Shown here piece after piece: positions 34,007 to 44,899 of a stretch of 64,000 nucleotides of DNA. The DNA is from Hydrogenophaga palleronii_A. GTDB taxonomy: Bacteria; Pseudomonadota; Gammaproteobacteria; Burkholderiales; Burkholderiaceae_C. Position 1 is the first letter of the stretch. Each line of letters starts with the position of its first letter. The stretch spans positions 15,584 to 79,583 of the forward strand of contig NZ_JAVDWU010000018.1 in assembly GCF_031457455.1 (NCBI RefSeq), in the 5' to 3' direction. The notes beneath the pieces were generated by a model. The model was not told the DNA's origin, made no database searches, and saw only the letters and a program-made list of their open reading frames with translations. The position numbers were made by a program, and so were the translations under genes.

Positions 34007-35121
34007 AGCCGCCTCCCGTGTGCGCTGCGCAGCAACAGCAGAAAGAACGGCACACCCACGGCGGCGGTGAGCACGCCCAGCGGCAGCTCGGCCGGTTGCA
34101 TCACGGTGCGGGCCACGGCGTCGGCCAGGGTGACCATGGCCGCACCCAGCAGGGCCGAGCCGGGCAGCACCCAGCGGTGGTCGGGCCCGGCCAGCATACG
34201 CACCATGTGCGGCGCCACCAAGCCTATGAAACCGATGATGCCGGTGGTGGCGGTGACTGCGCCCACGGCCAGCGCGGTCACGCCAATCGCCGTGCGCTTG
34301 ACGCGTTCCACCGGCACGCCCAGCAACACTGCCTGCGCTTCGCCCAGCGCCAGTGCATTCAAGGGCCGGGCCAGCCGCCAGCCCACCACTCCCGCCACCA
34401 GGGTGAGCCCGCTCACCAGCGCCACGGCGCTCCACCGTGCGCCCCCCAGGCTGCCGAGCAACCAGAACTGCAGGTTGCGCAGCTGTTCGTCGGTGGCCAG
34501 GAAGTTGAGCATGCCCAGACCGGCGCCAGCAAGCGCGTTGACCGCGATGCCAGCGAGCAGCATCAGCCCCACGCGCGTGCCGCCTTCGCCGCGCGAGAGC
34601 AGGTAGATCAGCACCGTGACAGCGAGACCTCCACAGAACGCCATCAACACCAGCGTCCAGCTGCCCAGCGCACGGGGCAGTTCGGGAAACCACAGGCTGC
34701 CCATCACGATGGTGACCCCCGCTGCCAGTGCCGCGCCGCTGCTCACACCGATCAGACCCGGGTCGGCCAGAGGGTTGCGGAACAGGCCCTGCATGAGCGC
34801 GCCCGACAGGCCCAGCCCGGCGCCCGCCACGATGCCCAGCACCAGGCGCGGCAGGCGAATGTGGAAAAACACCAGTTCGTGGGTTTGCGGCTGCTGCACG
34901 GCCTGGCCGAACGGCAGCGCCTCCCAGAGCACGCCAGGCAGTTCGTGCAGCGGCAAGCTGTAGGCCCCTTGACCCACGGCAAACAGCAAGGTCAGCAGCA
35001 GCAACAGGGCCAGTGCACCCAACACCACCGGTCCGGGCAACCGCTGGCGGGCGTGCACGCGGCGCCACGCAGCATTCCCCGGGCTTGCAGCGGCAGGCTG
35101 GGGCGCAGTGGACACGTTCAT
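34003..35121 (-). CDS. hmuU: Hemin ABC transporter permease, FecCD family
   Basis: A 372-residue inner-membrane permease with about 10 TM segments. Family motifs include IRLPRLVLGIVAGAGLGLSGALMQGLFRNPLADPGLIGVSSGA and the ATPase-contact loop ALGEAQAVLLGV. GFIGLVAPHMVRMLAGPDHRWVLPGSALLGA also matches the family. It overlaps the upstream VOC gene (ATGA at 35118-35121) and the downstream hmuV (GTGA), so translation of the set is tightly coupled. Confidence 0.94.
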   Translation of the reverse strand: MNVSTAPQPAAASPGNAAWRRVHARQRLPGPVVLGALALLLLLTLLFAVGQGAYSLPLHELPGVLWEALPFGQAVQQPQTHELVFFHIRLPRLVLGIVAGAGLGLSGALMQGLFRNPLADPGLIGVSSGAALAAGVTIVMGSLWFPELPRALGSWTLVLMAFCGGLAVTVLIYLLSRGEGGTRVGLMLLAGIAVNALAGAGLGMLNFLATDEQLRNLQFWLLGSLGGARWSAVALVSGLTLVAGVVGWRLARPLNALALGEAQAVLLGVPVERVKRTAIGVTALAVGAVTATTGIIGFIGLVAPHMVRMLAGPDHRWVLPGSALLGAAMVTLADAVARTVMQPAELPLGVLTAAVGVPFFLLLLRSAHGRRL

Positions 35122-35612
35122 GGTTTCGTCGAGCTGGCGCCGGGGGCTTGGGGTGTCTGAGCTCTGGGTTGGCAAGGGCTCCAGTCGATCAGGTGCAGCA
35201 CGTTGCCGTCGACATCGGTGAGGCTGAATTCCCAGGCCTTCCAGGGTTGCAGGCGGGGGCCAAGCGTGCCGAGCCGCTGCGCCAGTTGATCGGCGTGCAC
35301 GGCGACAGGACCGGCCAGCCCCGTGCGCACAGGGCGCAACAACGCCCTGCGCAGGCTTGCATACAACGTGTGAATGCCGCTCACCGTCACCCGGTGATGC
35401 CCGGGCCAGTACCGGTTCTCCACCAGATCGGGTTGTTCCCAGCGACCAGGGCGAGCGCCGCAGCCCCAGAGTTGCAGGCTGAGGGAACCATGCGACAGCA
35501 AGGCCACCACCCCCGGGATGTGCTGTTCGCAGCTGAAGCCAAGCACCTGCGTGTAGTCGGCCAGCGAGCGGGCCAGATCGGGGGTTCTCACCACGGTGGG
35601 TGGCTTGTTCAT
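35118..35612 (-). CDS. VOC-family (glyoxalase/bleomycin-resistance-like) protein in the hemin operon
   Basis: 164 residues from the ATG at 35612. That start is favoured over the one at 35645 because AAGGAG stands six bases before it, although the upstream ATG overlaps the hmuT stop (ATGA). The single VOC module has RTPDLARSLADYTQVLGFSCEQ at the N-terminus and WEFSLTDVDGNVLHLIDW near the end, where the metal-ligand Glu is expected (here replaced in the pattern DGNVLHL). It sits between hmuT and hmuU. A role in heme handling is conceivable but unknown. Confidence 0.8.
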   Translation of the reverse strand: MNKPPTVVRTPDLARSLADYTQVLGFSCEQHIPGVVALLSHGSLSLQLWGCGARPGRWEQPDLVENRYWPGHHRVTVSGIHTLYASLRRALLRPVRTGLAGPVAVHADQLAQRLGTLGPRLQPWKAWEFSLTDVDGNVLHLIDWSPCQPRAQTPQAPGASSTKP

Positions 35613-35641
35613 TGCGGCTCCTTCGCGGGTGGTCAGTGGTT

Positions 35642-36619
35642 TCATGCCTGCACGATTTGCCGGTGCAGGCGCTCCACCACGTCGGGCAGGCGGGGTCCGA
35701 AGCCCAGCAGTTCGAGCGCATCCAGGTGCACCAGCGCGCTTCCCTTTGCGCGGCGCCGATAGGCCGGGGTCAGGGCCAGTTCCGGTCTGCGCCAGAAAGC
35801 GGCTTCGCCGCCAATGGCTTCAAGCCCCTGGGTGGTGGTCAGGATCACATCGGGTGCGGCGGCGGCCATGGACTCGGCCGTCATGGGCCGGTAGCCCCGG
35901 AACCCGCCCAGGGCATTGCGCGCTCCGATGAACCGGATCATGGCGTCGGCAGCGGTCTGTTCACCCGCCACTGTGGAGCTGCCGCTGTGCGACAACACGA
36001 ACAACACCCTGGGCGCCGTTGGCGTGTCTTGCCCATCGATGGACGCGCGCACCGCGCGCCAGCGTGCGTCAAGCTGCTCCTTCAAGGCTTGTGCGGCAGC
36101 CTCCCGCCTGGACGCACGCCCCACCGCCGCCACCTTGCGGCCCACTTCCCCCCAGCTGTGGTCGGCCTCCACCAGCTCAATGCGCACGCCCGCGCTGCGC
36201 AACTGGTCCAGCACCACGGGCGGTCCGGCGTCGGTGCCGGCGATCACGGCATCCGGGCGCAAGGCCAGCAGGCCTTCGGCCGACAACTGGCGCATGTAGC
36301 CCACCTTGGGCGTGGCCTGTGCGGCTCGCGGGTACAGGCTGGTGGTGTCGGTGCCCACCAGCTGATCCTGGGCACCCAGCGCGTAGACGATCTCGGTGAT
36401 GCCGCCCCCAATCGTGATCAGGCGGGGTGGGGCTTCAGCGCCATGCCGTGCGATGGGTGGGCTGCTCGGGCTCTGCGCAACCGCAGGCGCAGCCCTCAGG
36501 CGCAAAGGCCAGCCAGCGCCGACCGCCGCCGAGCCAGCCAGGGCGGCGAGCGAGAGCCTTTGCAGCGCGCTTCTGCGCGAGGTGTTGTCGGAGCGGGGTG
36601 GGAGCGGAAGGCGTGGCAT
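35642..36619 (-). CDS. hmuT: Periplasmic hemin-binding protein
   Basis: A 325-residue class III solute-binding protein. The leader carries a twin-arginine-like start (SRRSALQRLSLAALAGSAAVGAG). The body shows RLITIGGGITEIVYALGAQDQLVGTDTTSLYP, KVGYMRQLSAEGLLALRPDAVI and the conserved YMRQ region. The Tyr of KVGYMR is the usual heme-ligand position in HmuT/ShuT. It delivers hemin to HmuUV. It lies in the operon between a truncated VOC frame and a complete VOC gene. Confidence 0.92.
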   Translation of the reverse strand: MPRLPLPPRSDNTSRRSALQRLSLAALAGSAAVGAGWPLRLRAAPAVAQSPSSPPIARHGAEAPPRLITIGGGITEIVYALGAQDQLVGTDTTSLYPRAAQATPKVGYMRQLSAEGLLALRPDAVIAGTDAGPPVVLDQLRSAGVRIELVEADHSWGEVGRKVAAVGRASRREAAAQALKEQLDARWRAVRASIDGQDTPTAPRVLFVLSHSGSSTVAGEQTAADAMIRFIGARNALGGFRGYRPMTAESMAAAAPDVILTTTQGLEAIGGEAAFWRRPELALTPAYRRRAKGSALVHLDALELLGFGPRLPDVVERLHRQIVQA

Positions 36620-36634
36620 GGCGGGGCGTCGGGT

Positions 36635-36760
36635 TCATGAGGTGGCGTCTGGCAGACAGGCCACAGGGGTGAAGCCGAACTCGCTGTAGAAACGCTTTGA
36701 CAGCGCGGAGTCCCTCGCCGGGACAAATGCCGTGATTTCTGTCGGTGGCAGCGGGCTCAT
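36635..36760 (-). pseudogene. Truncated VOC-family gene (41 codons)
   Basis: The ATG overlaps the hmuS stop (ATGA at 36757-36760), and the 41-residue product matches only the first strand-helix of a VOC protein (ITAFVPARDSALSKRFYSEFGFTPV). It then stops 15 bases before hmuT. Homologues with this opening run to about 120 residues. It is either a decayed gene or a retained mini-peptide maintaining translational coupling. Confidence 0.6.
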
Positions 36761-37848
36761 GCGGCCTCCGCCTGAACGTCTTGTGCCGGCTGCTCCAGCA
36801 CGCGCAGGTGTGCCAGCAGATCGCGCCATGCCGGCTGTTCGACCTGTCCCGGCTTGCGCGCACCAAAGAACATGGCCATCAGTTCGCCGCCGGCATCGAA
36901 CGCTTCCAGCGAAGTCACGACGCCGTCCACGGTGGGCTTCTCGACCACCCAGACGTCGGCGATGCGGTCTTCGCGCAGGTGCAGGTTGAAGCCGGGATCG
37001 AGCACGTTGAGCCGGGTCTTGCCGTGCATCTCCAAAGGCTCCACCCGTTTCACCGGTCCGGTGTGGATCTGGATGCAGCCCGGGCTGCCCACGAAACACA
37101 TGATGGCTGTGCCTTCGAAGGCGACCTCCATCAGCATCTCACGCACCGAGGCGTTTTCCACCCGGTGCGTGAACTGCCCCTGCACCAGCTGGAAGCTCTG
37201 GCGGCGTTCCAGGCCGAACTGGCGCAGCAGCGGAAAGAACTGGTGCGTGTCCGTCATGGCACGCCAGGCGCGTGCAAAGGCTGGTACATCGATGGCACTC
37301 GCGTGCCCCGCCGCGCTGATGGCGGGCTTGGCTTCGAAAGTCGCCTCGCGCTGTGGCTCCTGGTGCGATGCCAGTACCCGTTGCCAGGCCGTGGTGTCGG
37401 TTTGTTCGCGCGGGTACACCTTGTGCACGGCGGTGCCATGCCTGTCAAAGTACTGCAGGCTGGTGCGCGGCTCGCCACCGCTGGCCGGGGTTTCGCTCAC
37501 CACGAAGCCTGCGTGCCAACGGTCAAAGAACAGGCGCAGGTCGATGTCCTCGCCCAGTGCCAGACCCACGTGGCCGCTCGCGGACAGCTTCTGGTAAACG
37601 CCGGTCTTTTCATGCACCACGCTGTCGTTGCGGGTGAGTGCCAGCAATGGACCGCACGCCTCCAGGGATTGCAGTTGCGCGAGCCATTGGATATTCAGCG
37701 CGTGCGCGCGCAGTGGGCCATCGGTGGCGCCCACATGCGCTGCGACGGCTGCGCCTTCGCTCAGGCCAATGGCTTCAGCGGCCTCGCGGGCACGCAATCC
37801 ACCCAGACGAGCCTGGGCGAATTGTTCAGGGATGCGTTCGGTGCTCAT
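36757..37848 (-). CDS. hmuS: Hemin-degrading factor
   Basis: A 363-residue HemS/ChuS/HmuS-type cytosolic protein with two homologous halves. Landmarks are LTRNDSVVHEKTGVYQKL in the N-terminal half, then FEGTAIMCFVGSPGCIQIHTGPV, MHGKTRLNVLDPGFNLHLREDRIADVWVVEKPTVDGVVTSLE in the second half. It binds heme after import and releases iron. It is followed within the same operon by the VOC fragment, hmuT, a VOC gene, hmuU and hmuV. Confidence 0.95.
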   Translation of the reverse strand: MSTERIPEQFAQARLGGLRAREAAEAIGLSEGAAVAAHVGATDGPLRAHALNIQWLAQLQSLEACGPLLALTRNDSVVHEKTGVYQKLSASGHVGLALGEDIDLRLFFDRWHAGFVVSETPASGGEPRTSLQYFDRHGTAVHKVYPREQTDTTAWQRVLASHQEPQREATFEAKPAISAAGHASAIDVPAFARAWRAMTDTHQFFPLLRQFGLERRQSFQLVQGQFTHRVENASVREMLMEVAFEGTAIMCFVGSPGCIQIHTGPVKRVEPLEMHGKTRLNVLDPGFNLHLREDRIADVWVVEKPTVDGVVTSLEAFDAGGELMAMFFGARKPGQVEQPAWRDLLAHLRVLEQPAQDVQAEAA

Positions 37849-37884
37849 GTGAGTCTCAGGGAAGGTGGAGGTGGTTGGAAATGC

Positions 37885-38202
37885 TCACTGCACGCCTGCC
37901 GGCGCGGCGTGCCAGAGCGGTGTGGGCGCGGGTGGGCTGGTGTGGGGTTGCTGCCGCTCGGCCTCCATCTGCCAGCGTGTGCGCAGGTTGGCTAGCATGG
38001 TTTGCATGGCTGGTGAGAGGTCCGGGTGCCCTGACAAAAAGAACAGATTCGACACCAGCTTGGCGGCCATCAGGGGCCGGTGCGCACAGTCAGGCGCCGA
38101 CTGCGCGTAACCGGTGAGCAGTGCCAGCGTGCCTGCCATGAGGGCTTCAACCGGGGGCAATGTGTATTCTTCGTCGCAGGCTTCGCAAGAAGGGTGATGC
38201 AT
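37885..38202 (-). CDS. Small conserved hemin-operon protein with N-terminal CxxC
   Basis: 105 residues. It starts MHHPSCEACDEEYTL, a possible zinc or heme-ligand CxxC pair. Helical LMAGTLALLTGYAQ and ...LMAAKLVSNLFFLSGHPDLSPAMQTMLANLRTRW follow. I recall similar small proteins of unknown function next to heme receptor genes in Burkholderiales. AAGGAGAACGCGCC precedes the ATG. It lies between the receptor gene and hmuS on the same strand. Confidence 0.75.
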   Translation of the reverse strand: MHHPSCEACDEEYTLPPVEALMAGTLALLTGYAQSAPDCAHRPLMAAKLVSNLFFLSGHPDLSPAMQTMLANLRTRWQMEAERQQPHTSPPAPTPLWHAAPAGVQ

Positions 38203-38248
38203 GGCGCGTTCTCCTTTTTGATGGGTGAAAGGTGCTGGCCGCTGGCCG

Positions 38249-40555
38249 TCAGAAGTCCGCCACCAGCGCCACCGCCAGGTTGCGGCCGGGCGCGGTGTAG
38301 CTGTCGAGCACGGGTGAGTTGGCGGCGATGCCGCGCACGTTGGTCCATTCCCAGTAGGTGCGGTCGGTGAGGTTGCGCAGCGCGGCGCTGAGCTTCAGGC
38401 CAGGCCGCAGCTGCCAGGCAGTTCGCAGATCCAGCGTGGTGAAGGACGGGGTGGCGAACTGGTTGGCGTTGGCACTGAAATCGATGTGTTTTTTCGACTT
38501 GCGTGCCACGTGGGTCAACAAGGCGCCAACGGTCCATGCACCCAGTTTCTGATCGACGCCCAGCACGAACTTGGCCGGGTTGACCGAGTTCAGCGGTCGG
38601 TCGGTTTCGGTGTCGGTGCCTCGTGTCTGCCCATAGCCCAGGCGCAGGTCGGTGTGCTTGCCGAGCGCCAGCTTGCCCTTGATTTCAAAGCCACTCAGGC
38701 GCACCTGTCCGCGGTTGACCGCCTGGAACTGGGTGGGGTCACCCGGTCGTCCGGTACCACTGACCTGCACCAGGTCTTCGATGAAGTCCTTGTAGCGGCC
38801 GCTGAAGACCGCCGCCTCCCAGTTCAGCGCGCCGGCGGTCGCGCGCGTGCCCAGTTCCACCGTTCGGCTCGTCTCGGGTTTGAGGTCCGGGTTCGGAATG
38901 CTGCGGTAGTTGCCGAACGGGTTTTCGAAGTAGTTGTTCAGCTGCAGCGGGCTGGGCGCGCGGAACCCGGCCGCCACATTGCCGAACACGCTCCAGGTGG
39001 GCGCAGCACGAAAAACCACGCCCAGCTTGGGTGAGACGGCCGAGTCTGAGAGCGAAGCAGCCTCCAGCGGGTACAGCTCGCTGGCCTGGGGCTTGAGTTC
39101 AAAACGGTCGTAACGCAGCGCGGGAATGAGGCTCCAGCGTTCGCTGGCGAACTCGCTCTGAACAAACAGTGCCGTGGTGGTCTCCCGTGTGGGGGGAAAG
39201 CGCTTCAAGGGGTACTGCTCGTAGGCGGGTGGCTGTGTGCCCGTGATCAGGTTGTCCAGTTCGGCCACCGAGACGTCCAGGCCGTACACAGTGTTCGCGC
39301 TCCAGTTGGCGTTCAACGCGGACGTCTTTTCCGCTTGCAGAACCCCTTGCCACAGGTCTTCGCTGTAGGTCACGTCGCGCGTTCGGCTGCTTCGGGCATG
39401 GGTCGCCAGAGCCAGGCGCTCTTCGTGCGTGACTTCTTGAGATTCGGATGTCTGATAGCCGAGCGTGGCTCGGAGCTCGTCTGCCCAGGGGGCGCCAAGC
39501 TTGAAGCGCCCGTCCCAACTGGCCCGGGTGCGCGTCATGTCGGTGGTGCCGTCCAGGTCCAGCGTCTGGAAACCCATGGCCGTGGTGCGCCCCGTGTAGC
39601 CTTCCACGTCGCTGGCCTTGTCGACATGCTCCAGCGTGAGGGTGTGCTTCTGGCCCGCGCCAGGGCTGATGACAACCTTGCCCAGCGCCGAGAGCTTGCG
39701 GTCCTCCTGGGGATTGGGCGCGGTGCGGTCCGCGCTCTGTGAACGGTTGCTGCCCTGGTTGTCCAGTGCGCGGCTGCGCCCGGCCTGCACACTGCCCAGC
39801 CATTGCACCGTGTCGCTGGCCGAACCAGCGAGCGTGGCGCCGACGGCGCGCGTGTCGTCTTCGCTGTCCTGCGTGAGTCCCACCCGACCGCCAAATGTCT
39901 GACCGGGTTTGATGAGACGCGCCGGCTCGGTGGTGTACATGGCCACCATACCGGCGAGTCCGTCCGACCCATACAGCGCGGAGTGTGCGCCATGCACGAT
40001 TTCCACCCGCTCGATCAGGCCCATGTCGTAGTAGTCGCGCCCAAAAACCGCCGAGCCGAAGACCCCGCTGGCGAGCTCGCGCGGCACGCGGATGCCGTCC
40101 ACCGTGAGCAGCACGCGGTTGCCTTCCAGGCCGCGAACATTGAATCCGGCATTGCCGTCCCTGCCGGTGCCACCAGGTTGTACGGCACTGAACCGCTGAG
40201 CCGCGCGCTTGACGCTGACGTTTGGCAACTCCCGGGCCAAATCCCGGATGTCCTGCACCCGGGCCGGGTCGAGCGCCTCGCCGGACAAGACATCGATGCT
40301 CGCCGGCACGTCTTCCAGGTTGCGCTCGCTGCGCGAGCCGCTGACCACCACTTCGCTCAAGGTGGCCCCCGCGCGCACGGCTGTTGGCGCCGAGGGATTG
40401 ACCTCCACTGAAGCCTGAGACCAGGCCAGTGGTGCTGCCATCAAGAGACCGCACGCTGCCACGACAGGCGAGAGATGAAACGCAGGTTTTTTTGTGTCCC
40501 TGGAAGACGCAAGTGCCTTGGAACCAAGGAGGGCGCAGAAATGGGAAGCGGTCAC
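38249..40555 (-). CDS. hmuR: TonB-dependent heme/hemoglobin receptor
   Basis: About 768 residues from a GTG at 40555; a TTG at 40648 is an alternative, and no ATG fits. Start placement is uncertain. The leader ends near APLAWSQA. The TonB box is LSEVVVSGSRSERNLEDVPASIDV. The plug has FNVRGLEGNRVLLTVDGIRVP and ERVEIVHGAHSALYGSDGLAGMV. The heme-receptor FRAP box appears as AAGFRAPSPLQLNNYFE, with NPDLKPETS following. These are the hallmarks of HemR/HmuR-type outer-membrane receptors. It heads the hemin operon. Confidence 0.9.
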   Translation of the reverse strand: MTASHFCALLGSKALASSRDTKKPAFHLSPVVAACGLLMAAPLAWSQASVEVNPSAPTAVRAGATLSEVVVSGSRSERNLEDVPASIDVLSGEALDPARVQDIRDLARELPNVSVKRAAQRFSAVQPGGTGRDGNAGFNVRGLEGNRVLLTVDGIRVPRELASGVFGSAVFGRDYYDMGLIERVEIVHGAHSALYGSDGLAGMVAMYTTEPARLIKPGQTFGGRVGLTQDSEDDTRAVGATLAGSASDTVQWLGSVQAGRSRALDNQGSNRSQSADRTAPNPQEDRKLSALGKVVISPGAGQKHTLTLEHVDKASDVEGYTGRTTAMGFQTLDLDGTTDMTRTRASWDGRFKLGAPWADELRATLGYQTSESQEVTHEERLALATHARSSRTRDVTYSEDLWQGVLQAEKTSALNANWSANTVYGLDVSVAELDNLITGTQPPAYEQYPLKRFPPTRETTTALFVQSEFASERWSLIPALRYDRFELKPQASELYPLEAASLSDSAVSPKLGVVFRAAPTWSVFGNVAAGFRAPSPLQLNNYFENPFGNYRSIPNPDLKPETSRTVELGTRATAGALNWEAAVFSGRYKDFIEDLVQVSGTGRPGDPTQFQAVNRGQVRLSGFEIKGKLALGKHTDLRLGYGQTRGTDTETDRPLNSVNPAKFVLGVDQKLGAWTVGALLTHVARKSKKHIDFSANANQFATPSFTTLDLRTAWQLRPGLKLSAALRNLTDRTYWEWTNVRGIAANSPVLDSYTAPGRNLAVALVADF

Positions 40556-40659
40556 GGTGATGCAGGGCCGAAGGGTTGACAACAGCGCTGGCGGTGCATT
40601 CACCGGGTACAAAAAACGCCGGGGTGCTGGCTGGCTAAGGGAATCCAAGCCCAGATCAT

Positions 40660-40679
40660 ATACGAATGATTCGCATTAA
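40660..40679. promoter_or_regulatory. Fur box between hmuR and bfr
   Basis: TACGAATGATTCGCATTA contains a near-palindromic CGAAT-GATTCG core resembling the Fur site. It lies between the divergent heme receptor and bacterioferritin genes, about 85 bases before bfr. Confidence 0.75.
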
Positions 40680-40763
40680 ACAATTCGCTTCTTGTACAAC
40701 TTTTCAACAGTGAGAAGATGTCGGGTTGTTCAGCCCGTCACAGCCACACGAAAGGACCCCACC

Positions 40764-41234
40764 ATGAAAGGCGACGCCCAAGCCATTGCCCACCTGCAGG
40801 CGCAACTCAAGAACGAGTTGACGGCGATCAACCAGTACTTCGTGCACTACCGCATGCTCAAGCACTGGGGCTTCGACAAGCTGGCCAAAAAGGAATACGA
40901 GGAATCGATCGGCGAGATGAAGCACGCCGACAAGCTGATGGACCGCATCTTCATGCTCGACGGCCTGCCCAACCTGCAGGACCTGGGCAAGCTCAACATC
41001 GCCGAGAACGTGCCAGAAATGCTCTCGAGCGACCTCGCGCTGGAACGCGGCGCGCAAGCCACCATCAAGGACGGCATCGCCTACTGCGAAACCGCGCGCG
41101 ACTACGTTTCTCGCGATCTGCTGCAAGACATCCTGGACGACACGGAAGAGCACATCGACTTCCTCGAAACCCAGCTGGAACTGATCGACAAGGTGGGCCT
41201 GCCCAACTACCTGCAGAGCCAGATGGGCACTTGA
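40764..41234 (+). CDS. bfr: Bacterioferritin
   Basis: A 156-residue heme-containing iron-storage subunit forming a 24-mer shell. Ferroxidase residues are Glu18, then Glu47/51-region and His54 in EEYEESIGEMKHAD. Met52, the heme ligand at the dimer interface, is present, and DDTEEHIDFLETQ carries the second ferroxidase Glu/His set. Start ATG follows AAAGGA. It is divergent from hmuR across a Fur box and upstream of bfd, its release partner. Confidence 0.97.
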   Translation: MKGDAQAIAHLQAQLKNELTAINQYFVHYRMLKHWGFDKLAKKEYEESIGEMKHADKLMDRIFMLDGLPNLQDLGKLNIAENVPEMLSSDLALERGAQATIKDGIAYCETARDYVSRDLLQDILDDTEEHIDFLETQLELIDKVGLPNYLQSQMGT

Positions 41235-41237
41235 GAC

Positions 41238-41350
41238 TCCCCCCTGCGCCGCTGACGCGGCTTCCCCCCTCCCTTGCGCGCCTTCGGCGCTTGGAGGGGG
41301 GACGGCACCTTTGGGCCGGCAAAGCCGGACCTTCGGTGCCCCCTGGATGA
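41238..41350 (+). repeat. Dispersed hairpin repeat, type 1
   Basis: Starts three bases after the bfr stop. It is an almost complete type-1 copy: C-run, GCGCGCCTTCGGCGC, GGAGGGGGGAC, then GGCACC...GCCGGCAAAGCCGG...GGTGCC. Confidence 0.88.
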
Positions 41351-41384
41351 GGACCGCAGGCGATGAAAGGCGGTTGCGCATGGG

Positions 41385-41403
41385 AATACGATCCATTATC
41401 ATT
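41385..41403. promoter_or_regulatory. Fur box upstream of bfd
   Basis: AATACGATCCATTATCATT matches the Fur 19-mer in most positions and lies 34 bases before the bfd start, consistent with iron repression of Bfd. Confidence 0.75.
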
Positions 41404-41437
41404 AGCACGTGTTTCCCATTCGTGAGCCCCGTTCACC

Positions 41438-41677
41438 ATGATCGTTTGCGTTTGCCATCGCGTCAGTGACCAGACCATCGCCCGTGCGGCGCGCTCTGGC
41501 ATGGGCTTTGACGACATCCAGCTGGAACTGGGCGTGGCCACGCAATGCGGCAAATGCGAGTCGTGTGCACGCGCCGTCTGGTCGGAGTGCTGCCGCAGCC
41601 ATGCCCTGGCGCATCTGCAGCTTGAAACTTCCGGTACGCCTGCCCCGATCATCCCGCTGCAGCTGGCTGCGGCCTGA
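41438..41677 (+). CDS. bfd: Bacterioferritin-associated ferredoxin
   Basis: A 79-residue [2Fe-2S] protein that reduces the bacterioferritin core to mobilise iron. The cluster ligands are Cys4 and Cys6 (VCVCHRVSD) and Cys37 and Cys40 (QCGKC). This is the CxC-x30-CxxC spacing of Bfd. A further CARAVW...CC segment follows. It lies downstream of bfr but has its own Fur box, so storage and release are separately controlled. The 255 bases to the next gene show no clear feature. Confidence 0.95.
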   Translation: MIVCVCHRVSDQTIARAARSGMGFDDIQLELGVATQCGKCESCARAVWSECCRSHALAHLQLETSGTPAPIIPLQLAAA

Positions 41678-41932
41678 TCGGCCTGTCGGGTCGACCTCTT
41701 CTTCCCTTTCTCTTCGCCTTGAAAGCCCTGGGCGTGCTCACGCCTGGTCGGCGCCGTCTGCGCTTGTCTGCGCCAAGGCTGTTGACAGGCGATGGACAGC
41801 AAAACCGTCGAAAATGCCCTGCGGACCGCTGCGCGTTACGCACTATTACGGACTGGGGTTTTCCCGGCCACAGATCTAGAATGCGCAATTCGCTTCCACA
41901 TTGCAATAAAACGGACCGTCAGGAGACAAGCC

Positions 41933-44260
<2,328 letters not shown>

Positions 44261-44268
44261 TCCTCTGC

Positions 44269-44292
44269 AAAAAAGCGAGCGCTAACTTTTTT
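44269..44292 (+). terminator. Weak hairpin after maeB
   Basis: AAAAAAG and CTTTTTT arms flank a short GC loop nine bases after the stop. The stem is A/T only, so a terminator role is tentative. The remaining bases to 44470 form the leader of the ribonuclease gene with no feature I can name. Confidence 0.35.
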
Positions 44293-44470
44293 CGACTTGC
44301 CAAGGCATGACAATTGCCTGTTATTTCAGCAATCGCTTGCAATTTTGTGGCGCTTAAGGCACACTAGCGCACTTGAATTTCAGGGTTAACCCGCCCCACT
44401 GGCGCCACGGCAACTCGGAGTTTTGCTTTGGTGTCGAGGGCGGGTTGGTTGTATCAGGAGCAAGGGTTTC

Positions 44471-44893
44471 ATGGGTCTGAGTCAGATCCGGGCGGTGAAA
44501 AAAGGGCCTTGGCTGGTGAAATCACTGGCAGCGGTTCTGGTAATGACGGCCGCGGCAAGCACCATGTTGGTGCAATCCCGGTCTCCCGCAGAGGTGATCC
44601 AGCCCGCAGTGATCGGCGCCAACGCGCTTCCCGTACAGGGCAAGGCAGTGATAGAGCAGATCCGGCTGGGTGGGCCATTCCGGTACGAGAAAGACGGCGC
44701 CGTGTTCGGCAATCGCGAGCGCTTGCTGCCAGGACAGAAACGAGGTTATTACCGTGAGTACACCGTACCCACACCCGGCCTGAATCACCGGGGTGCCAGG
44801 CGGATTGTGTGCGGTGGGCAGAAACCTCGGACACCTGATGACTGTTATTACACCGAAGACCACTACGCCAGCTTCAGGCTGATCGTGCAGTGA
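44471..44893 (+). CDS. Secreted guanyl-specific ribonuclease (RNase Sa/barnase superfamily)
   Basis: 140 residues with a signal/anchor segment (about 14-36, SLAAVLVMTAAAS). The catalytic domain aligns well with RNase Sa: GGPFRYEKDGAVFGNRE, GYYREYTVPTPG with general-base Glu96, Arg107 in HRGARRIVCGG and general-acid His131 in TEDHYASF. All three catalytic positions are intact. AGGAGCAAGGG precedes the ATG. The next gene encodes a barstar-family inhibitor, the expected protection against this enzyme in the cytoplasm. Confidence 0.9.
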   Translation: MGLSQIRAVKKGPWLVKSLAAVLVMTAAASTMLVQSRSPAEVIQPAVIGANALPVQGKAVIEQIRLGGPFRYEKDGAVFGNRERLLPGQKRGYYREYTVPTPGLNHRGARRIVCGGQKPRTPDDCYYTEDHYASFRLIVQ

Positions 44894-44899
44894 TCCAGG

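Noticed and set aside
40556..40648. TTG at 40648 as the heme receptor start
   Set aside because: It lies only 11 bases from the Fur box, has no ribosome site and would give an unusually long leader; kept only as an alternative.
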